Source: Amaranthus tricolor (taxonomy: Eukaryota; Streptophyta; Magnoliopsida; Caryophyllales; Amaranthaceae). Taken from it: DNA of 64,000 nucleotides. Numbering within the stretch: the stretch's first letter is position 1; each line of letters starts with the position of its first letter. The position numbers and the translations under genes were made by a program. The stretch is taken from assembly GCF_026212465.1 (NCBI RefSeq), contig NC_080050.1, positions 4,592,144 through 4,656,143 of the forward strand. Direction: 5' to 3'. This document shows, piece after piece, positions 59,360-64,000 of this stretch. The notes under the pieces were generated by a model, which worked only from the letters and a program-made list of their open reading frames with translations, was not told the origin of the DNA and ran no database searches.

Positions 59360-60180
59360 AATTATCTTTTTTAATTCTATTTATTTTGCTACCCTTCTAA
59401 ATTTACTATTGTACATGCCTATATTTTTTCTTAATATCTTACACAAACTTATTTCTCTATTCTTTACATTTGTTTCATGTACCCCATTTTTTAAAAAGAT
59501 TCTCATACAAATTTAATTTGTGTTGAAAATTAATAAAACATCAACGACCAATTTGGTTATTAGTACCAAATGGTGTTAATTTTAGTGATTTATAATGTGA
59601 ATTACCTAATACGTATCATGTCATTCTAGGTTTGAAAAAAGTTAACCCAACCTAAATCTAATCCGAAATAAGTGGATTTGGGTTGAGATTTTTTATCTAA
59701 TTATTTAAATAGGTCGACTTGACCTAATCTGTTTATTAAATGGGTTAGGTTAGGTAAAAATTTTAAATATAAAACCAACTTGTATAACCCATTTAATTAA
59801 ACGAGTTAATTTTGAGTTAAGTCAATAGTTGTAACCTAACCTTAATTTTTTAATATCTTCCTATGTTTCATAATAAATACATAAAAACAACTCATAAACA
59901 AAAATTTTAAAATTGAGGCCTAAAAATAAGATGTCGTCAATGTTAAAAACCCTAAAATGAAAACCAAACAATCTAAACGGATTAAGTGGTTTAAAAACTC
60001 GCGGTTGGGATTTTCAACCCAATTAACTAAGGGAGTTAGGTTTGGGTCAAAGGGATTTCTGACCTGTTTATACAAGACTCAAACCCTAACTGGATCTAAC
60101 TTGATATGTTCGACAAGCATATATCATTCACATGAAATAAAATTTTAATCAGAAAAAAGTTTTTTTGTTTACGATATTCC
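59360..60180. other. Intergenic DNA, no gene seen
   Basis: It includes a tract with many 'taacccaacct', 'aaatgggttaggttagg' and 'aacccatttaat' words (59640-59850), probably another decayed hAT-like element whose ends were not resolved. Confidence 0.45.
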
Positions 60181-60224
60181 TACTACCTAATAACCCCATT
60201 ACAATTAAGTTTAAAAAAAACTAG

Positions 60225-60375
60225 GTTATCATTCTCTAGAGCATGCCGTACCTCCTCAATTATCTTCAAGGCAGGTCTTCCGGTTAATAATTGCAACGCC
60301 ATGATTCCAAAAGAGTAAACATCAGATTTACGGGAAATATGTCCTGTTTCGATAAACTCAGGGTCCATGTACGGT
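60225..60375 (-). pseudogene. Orphan protein-kinase domain fragment
   Basis: About 50 codons on the minus strand read [20 protein letters not shown], then [20 protein letters not shown]. This is kinase subdomains VIII-IX of the plant receptor-like/U-box kinase group (the APE-like PEF, and the DVYSFG invariant Asp region). After VRHALEN the text leaves the family and soon stops. No other kinase exon was found nearby. It is a gene fragment, not a working kinase. Confidence 0.78.
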
Positions 60376-62334
60376 TTTGACTCGATTTGAGAGACATGGT
60401 ATTATACTGATTGAATTTTCACGTTGATTAATATAGATTCGTTTCTTGTAATGCAATTGAGGGATGTTAATCTGTAGACTCTCTCATTTCATGATTCCAG
60501 CTAGAGGTTAGAAATAGAATTCCCTTTTTGTATTTTGATGGAGAAAAGGTTGGTGCTAGTATTAGTTCCTAAAGTGGTGTTCCGGTACATGTATCTCAAC
60601 AACGTCATGAAACTTTCTATAATTTTGGTCTAAAATGAAGTGTCAGTGTGCCATACCTGTGTTCGAGTGTGGAGGATTAGGCATCAGTACGGAATAAAAT
60701 AAGATTCTTGAGTTACACATGACTGATATTTAAGGATCTGTGCTTTATGTATAGTCTGAATGTGACTAATATATATGATTATTATCCGCTAAACGTTATG
60801 GACTTTGTGGACTCTATTTCTTGAGAGGTGCTGTGAAAACTCATTTAAAGATTTTTTTATTAGATCTTTATATTGAAGATCATATATATTCTTTTGATGT
60901 AATAAGTTGCATTGTATGAGCCTTTTTCTGTATTACAATGTGATCTAAAAGAACTCAAAACTATTTGACAATTACTGAAAATGTCACTTAGACCTCATTT
61001 GATTAATCGATGTCTAACATGAATGTGTAGCAAATTGTTGTAACTGATTCTAAATAGCCATCAACCTTCACTTCAAAAGATGACCACATTTGATGCTCAA
61101 AGATATATTTCAATACTTTTTCATTGAACAAGCAACTGATTTACAATAGTATTAGATCATTTATATTTACTTTTGAGTTGGTTGGTTTCTTAAACAACCT
61201 AGCTACGTTATTATGGCTGAACATATAAATCCTTCAATACGTTTTAATGTATTACTTTGATGTTGCTGCCTACTGCTAACTATTCGTCTTCAACCATTGC
61301 ATCCTTTACACATTTGCAACACATTGACATTCTAATATATTTATTCGTATTATTGTTAATATAAGTATATTAATAGGTTTATGGAATTTGACAATGTAAT
61401 TTCATAAATTCAATCTCAAATATTGTTGATCGTAATTAAATCATCACTAGGGTTCAATTTTAAGAAAAAGGGTAGAAGTAGTTGAGCATTTCTGTTGAGT
61501 ATAACAAACCCTCTTTTTTTAAGATCATGTATATGCTTCTGAAGTATGTCGAATTTTAGGTAGGCAAATGAGGATAGAATACAAATTGTTCAAGTGCTTC
61601 CATAAAATGTAGAGAAGTTCTGTTGAATCTTTATTGACTACTTACGGTGTTTGGAATTATAATATTCTTTATGACCTCAAAAACTAGGAGTGCGACCATA
61701 ATTATTCATGTACATAGTTTTATTAGAGTCGATTTTTCACTAAAAATAAGCAGACCAATAAAATGTTGCTGAATGTAAGCTTCAAATGTTTTTGTTGGCA
61801 TTTTCAATATAATACTCCAATGCTTCAGGGGTTTTGTTGCTATTGTTTGGAACCTAGAAAAAATTTGTTGGCTTTGTAGTTGTGCTTTTTGTGTGTAAAG
61901 GAATGCTCAATAGTCCTTTCGTATTTTAGCACCACCGTTGATTATCGAAGCCCACCTATATCCAACATAAACATTTTTCATACACTTCGCTTTTCAAGAG
62001 TTTGTAACATGTTTTCATGAAATTCGATAGTGTATCATAAAATAAGCAAAACTAAAAAAGATATATTAAAATAACAAAACTCTCACCCTATCAAATCCTT
62101 CCACATAAAAGTGATTTGTTAACCTCACAATTAACCATTATTTATCAAGACTTTCTAACTGTTAATTGGCTATAATTACTTCAATTGAGGTGAGTATTCT
62201 CTAATCGTATCAATATTCAAAAACTAAATATGAAATTAATGGCATCCAGAAACCAAAACACTAAAACTAAAAACAAACAACAAATTTAAATCAATAAAGA
62301 CAACAGCCAAAATAGATGAGGGCAAGATTCATAC
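60376..62334. other. Intergenic or intronic DNA, no further exon seen
   Basis: If the exon at 62335-62466 belongs to a working gene, this region would hold its later exons. None matching the family could be recognised on the minus strand. Confidence 0.45.
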
Positions 62335-62466
62335 ATCAAAGAAGAAAGAAGCATCAATTGGGTGAGTATCCCCAATACTCCTTCTCTCATCAGCAATCTC
62401 AGTAGCTTTAGCACTTTTAGCATTGTACCCAGGTGGGCGAACAAACATAAAACTAACAGTTTGCAT
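62335..62466 (-). CDS. First coding exon of a CIR-like (CBF1-interacting corepressor N-terminal) protein, partial
   Basis: The exon reads MQTVSFMFVRPPGYNAKSAK and then ATEIADERRSIGDTHPIDAS, 44 codons, and ends at a good donor 'gat|gtatga'. The PPGYNAxSAKAxEIADE motif is that of proteins with the CIR N-terminal region, linked in animals to splicing and transcriptional corepression. The usual later parts (a conserved FGRxLPTEEEF-like segment and a C-x2-C knuckle) were not found in the 2 kb downstream. It may be a real gene with a long first intron reaching unrecognised exons, or a truncated copy. Confidence 0.6.
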
Positions 62467-62649
62467 TATATCCAAGCTTTTCTTTCTTTTTTTTTTTTTG
62501 AGAAAGTAGCAACTTTTGGCGAAGAAAATCTTGCTCTTATGCATATTGAAAACAACACAAATGAAAAATTGAATCGAAGAAACCGTAAAAAACCCTAAAA
62601 TCAAAACCAAATGTAATAGAAGAACAATCAAATCCCTCTTATAATTCGT
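62467..62649 (-). promoter_or_regulatory. Probable leader of the CIR-like exon
   Basis: The minus strand before the ATG includes poly-A/poly-T runs (62488-62500) and 'ttagggttttttacgg' (telo-box-like) near 62586-62600. Transcription start unknown. Confidence 0.35.
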
Positions 62650-63050
62650 TACAAAAATGACTTAAAAAAACCCTAAATCTGACCTTAATCTCTAAATTGA
62701 AAAGAACTCTAAATCTCTGAAGAAGTAGTTTCAACCAACATGAGGAAGCAAGAATAAGTGCAACAGAAAGACCTAATTTGAAGACCCAATTCAATAGAAA
62801 AATGACTTTAAAAACCCTAAATCTGACCTTAAACTCCGAGTTGAAAAGAACCCTAAATCTCTGAAAAAGTAGTTTCAATCAACATAAGGAAGCAAAAATA
62901 AGTGCAACAGAAAGACCAAATTTAAAGACCCAATTTGTTACAAAAATGACTTTAAAAACCTTAAATTTGACCTTAATCTCCGAATGGAAAAGAACCCTAA
63001 ATCTCTAAAAAAGTAGTTTCAACCAACACGAGGAAGCAAGAATCTAAACA
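62650..63050. repeat. Three-copy tandem repeat, period about 144 bp
   Basis: Copies start at about 62653, 62799 and 62941. Each reads 'aaaatgactttaaaaaccct', 'aaatctgaccttaatctc', 'aaccctaaatctctgaaaaa', 'gtagtttcaaccaacat' and 'gaggaagcaagaat'. Divergence between copies is roughly 5-10% by eye. The third copy is slightly shortened. Confidence 0.9.
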
Positions 63051-63136
63051 ATAATCAAAGAAAGGGACTTCACCATAAAAATATATATCAGTGTCCTTTT
63101 ATTAATTCTCGAAAATAAAAAAAAATAGCATAATTC

Positions 63137-63455
63137 GAATTTAACCATTTACAGCATTACCTATATCAGAAACAAAACAATATGACCATCAACGGATTAG
63201 AAACAACATCACAGTCAGCAAAAAATTCAAAATAGCAGCAAATTTGATCAAAAACCTTAAAAAAAAAGTGAAGCCTAGAACTGAAAAAAAAAAAAAATTG
63301 ATTCAAAAACCTAAATCTGCTTATGAAATGGAGAAACAATATCGAATTTAACCATTTACAATATTACTTATATCAGAAAAACACAATATGACCGTCAACA
63401 GATCAGAAACAACTTCACAGTCAGCAGAAAATTCAAAACAATAGCAGATTCAACA
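63137..63455. repeat. Direct duplication of about 110 bp
   Basis: 'cgaatttaaccatttacagc' through 'gcaaatttgatc' (63137-63250) recurs at 63343-63450 with a few changes ('aatatgaccgtcaacagatc', 'cacagtcagcagaaaattc'). The intervening segment has a poly-A run. Confidence 0.85.
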
Positions 63456-64000
63456 GGAAATTTAGCACAAATCAGTAGAAAAATAAAATTGTAGACTAAT
63501 AATTTCCATTTGAAGTGAGGAATTGAAGATGAACCAATTAAGAAGGAAGCAAGAAGATGGGGAAAGTAGGGACAAGAGAGAAGTAAGAAGATGGAAAACA
63601 ACAGACAAAAAGGACGCAAAAAAAGTTAAAAAAAAGAATACCCTCCAAAAGTCAATCAAATTTCAATCAATATCTTAAATTTAGAGCATTATAAGTACCT
63701 TATCAAAATTAGAAGTCATATCTAACCGCCAAAACAGTAAAGCTAATCATAAGTTATACATCACATTGAAATTAGGTAAACACATCACCATGAACAATAA
63801 TAAAGAACATACATACATTGTTTCCCAAGCAACAAGAGGTATTCATGGCATTCTTCAATTCTCAAAGAATCTCTAGCCAAACTTCATAAAGCGGAAGACA
63901 CAACCAATTAAAACGATGCCTACAGCATGTAATAAACAATATCATCAACCACAAAAAATTCAAAATATGCATCACAACGTTTTTTTTTTTTACAAAATTC
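63456..64000. other. Intergenic DNA to the window edge, no gene seen
   Basis: AT-rich. Open stretches at 63395-63659 (-) are hydrophobic and low-complexity, without family signature. Confidence 0.5.

Overview
The window is nuclear DNA from a flowering plant: AT-rich, with spliced GT-AG genes that have phased exons, and intergenic space dominated by plant transposon families (CACTA, MULE, hAT and Stowaway MITEs, L1 and RTE LINEs, a TRIM). The proteins are typical of dicots. Recurring tracts such as 'gagacggtctcat' resemble repeats I associate with Caryophyllales (spinach, beet, quinoa group); that placement is only a tentative inference.

Layout. 1.5-4.3 kb (+): complete 8-exon Rab1/RABD2 GTPase gene, 202 codons. 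7.7-12.2 kb (-): complete 7-exon RGG/HABP4-type RNA-binding protein gene, 364 codons, with two MITEs in introns. 12.8-14.2 kb: decayed L1-type LINE. 16.1-18.9 kb: a CACTA element with matching ends and a 3-bp target duplication, set in a degenerate minisatellite. 20.6-22.7 kb (+): complete 4-exon NDPK1 gene, 148 codons. 25.5-30.1 kb (-): complete 9-exon ELMO-domain gene, 262 codons. 30.6-41.2 kb: no gene recognised; a cluster of hAT MITEs and a palindrome-rich foldback element. 41.2-50.2 kb (+): complete 5-exon gene for a probably plastid-targeted protein of unknown function, 521 codons, whose large introns hold several repeats. 53.9-59.4 kb: a 4.9-kb Mutator-like element (MULE) inserted in the 5' LTR of a TRIM retrotransposon; both insertions keep recognisable target duplications. 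60.2 kb: orphan kinase-domain fragment. 62.3-62.5 kb (-): first coding exon of a CIR-like protein, with tandem repeats upstream.

The five complete genes are unrelated housekeeping-type genes (membrane traffic, RNA binding, nucleotide metabolism, small-GTPase-associated ELMO function, plastid) and do not form a pathway or cluster. The most interesting structure is the transposon stratigraphy: MULE within TRIM, CACTA within minisatellite, five hAT MITEs with readable 8-bp duplications, and a MULE carrying a convergent GRF zinc-finger/membrane gene beside its transposase. All exon models come from reading splice sites and reading frame by eye; no alignment was run.
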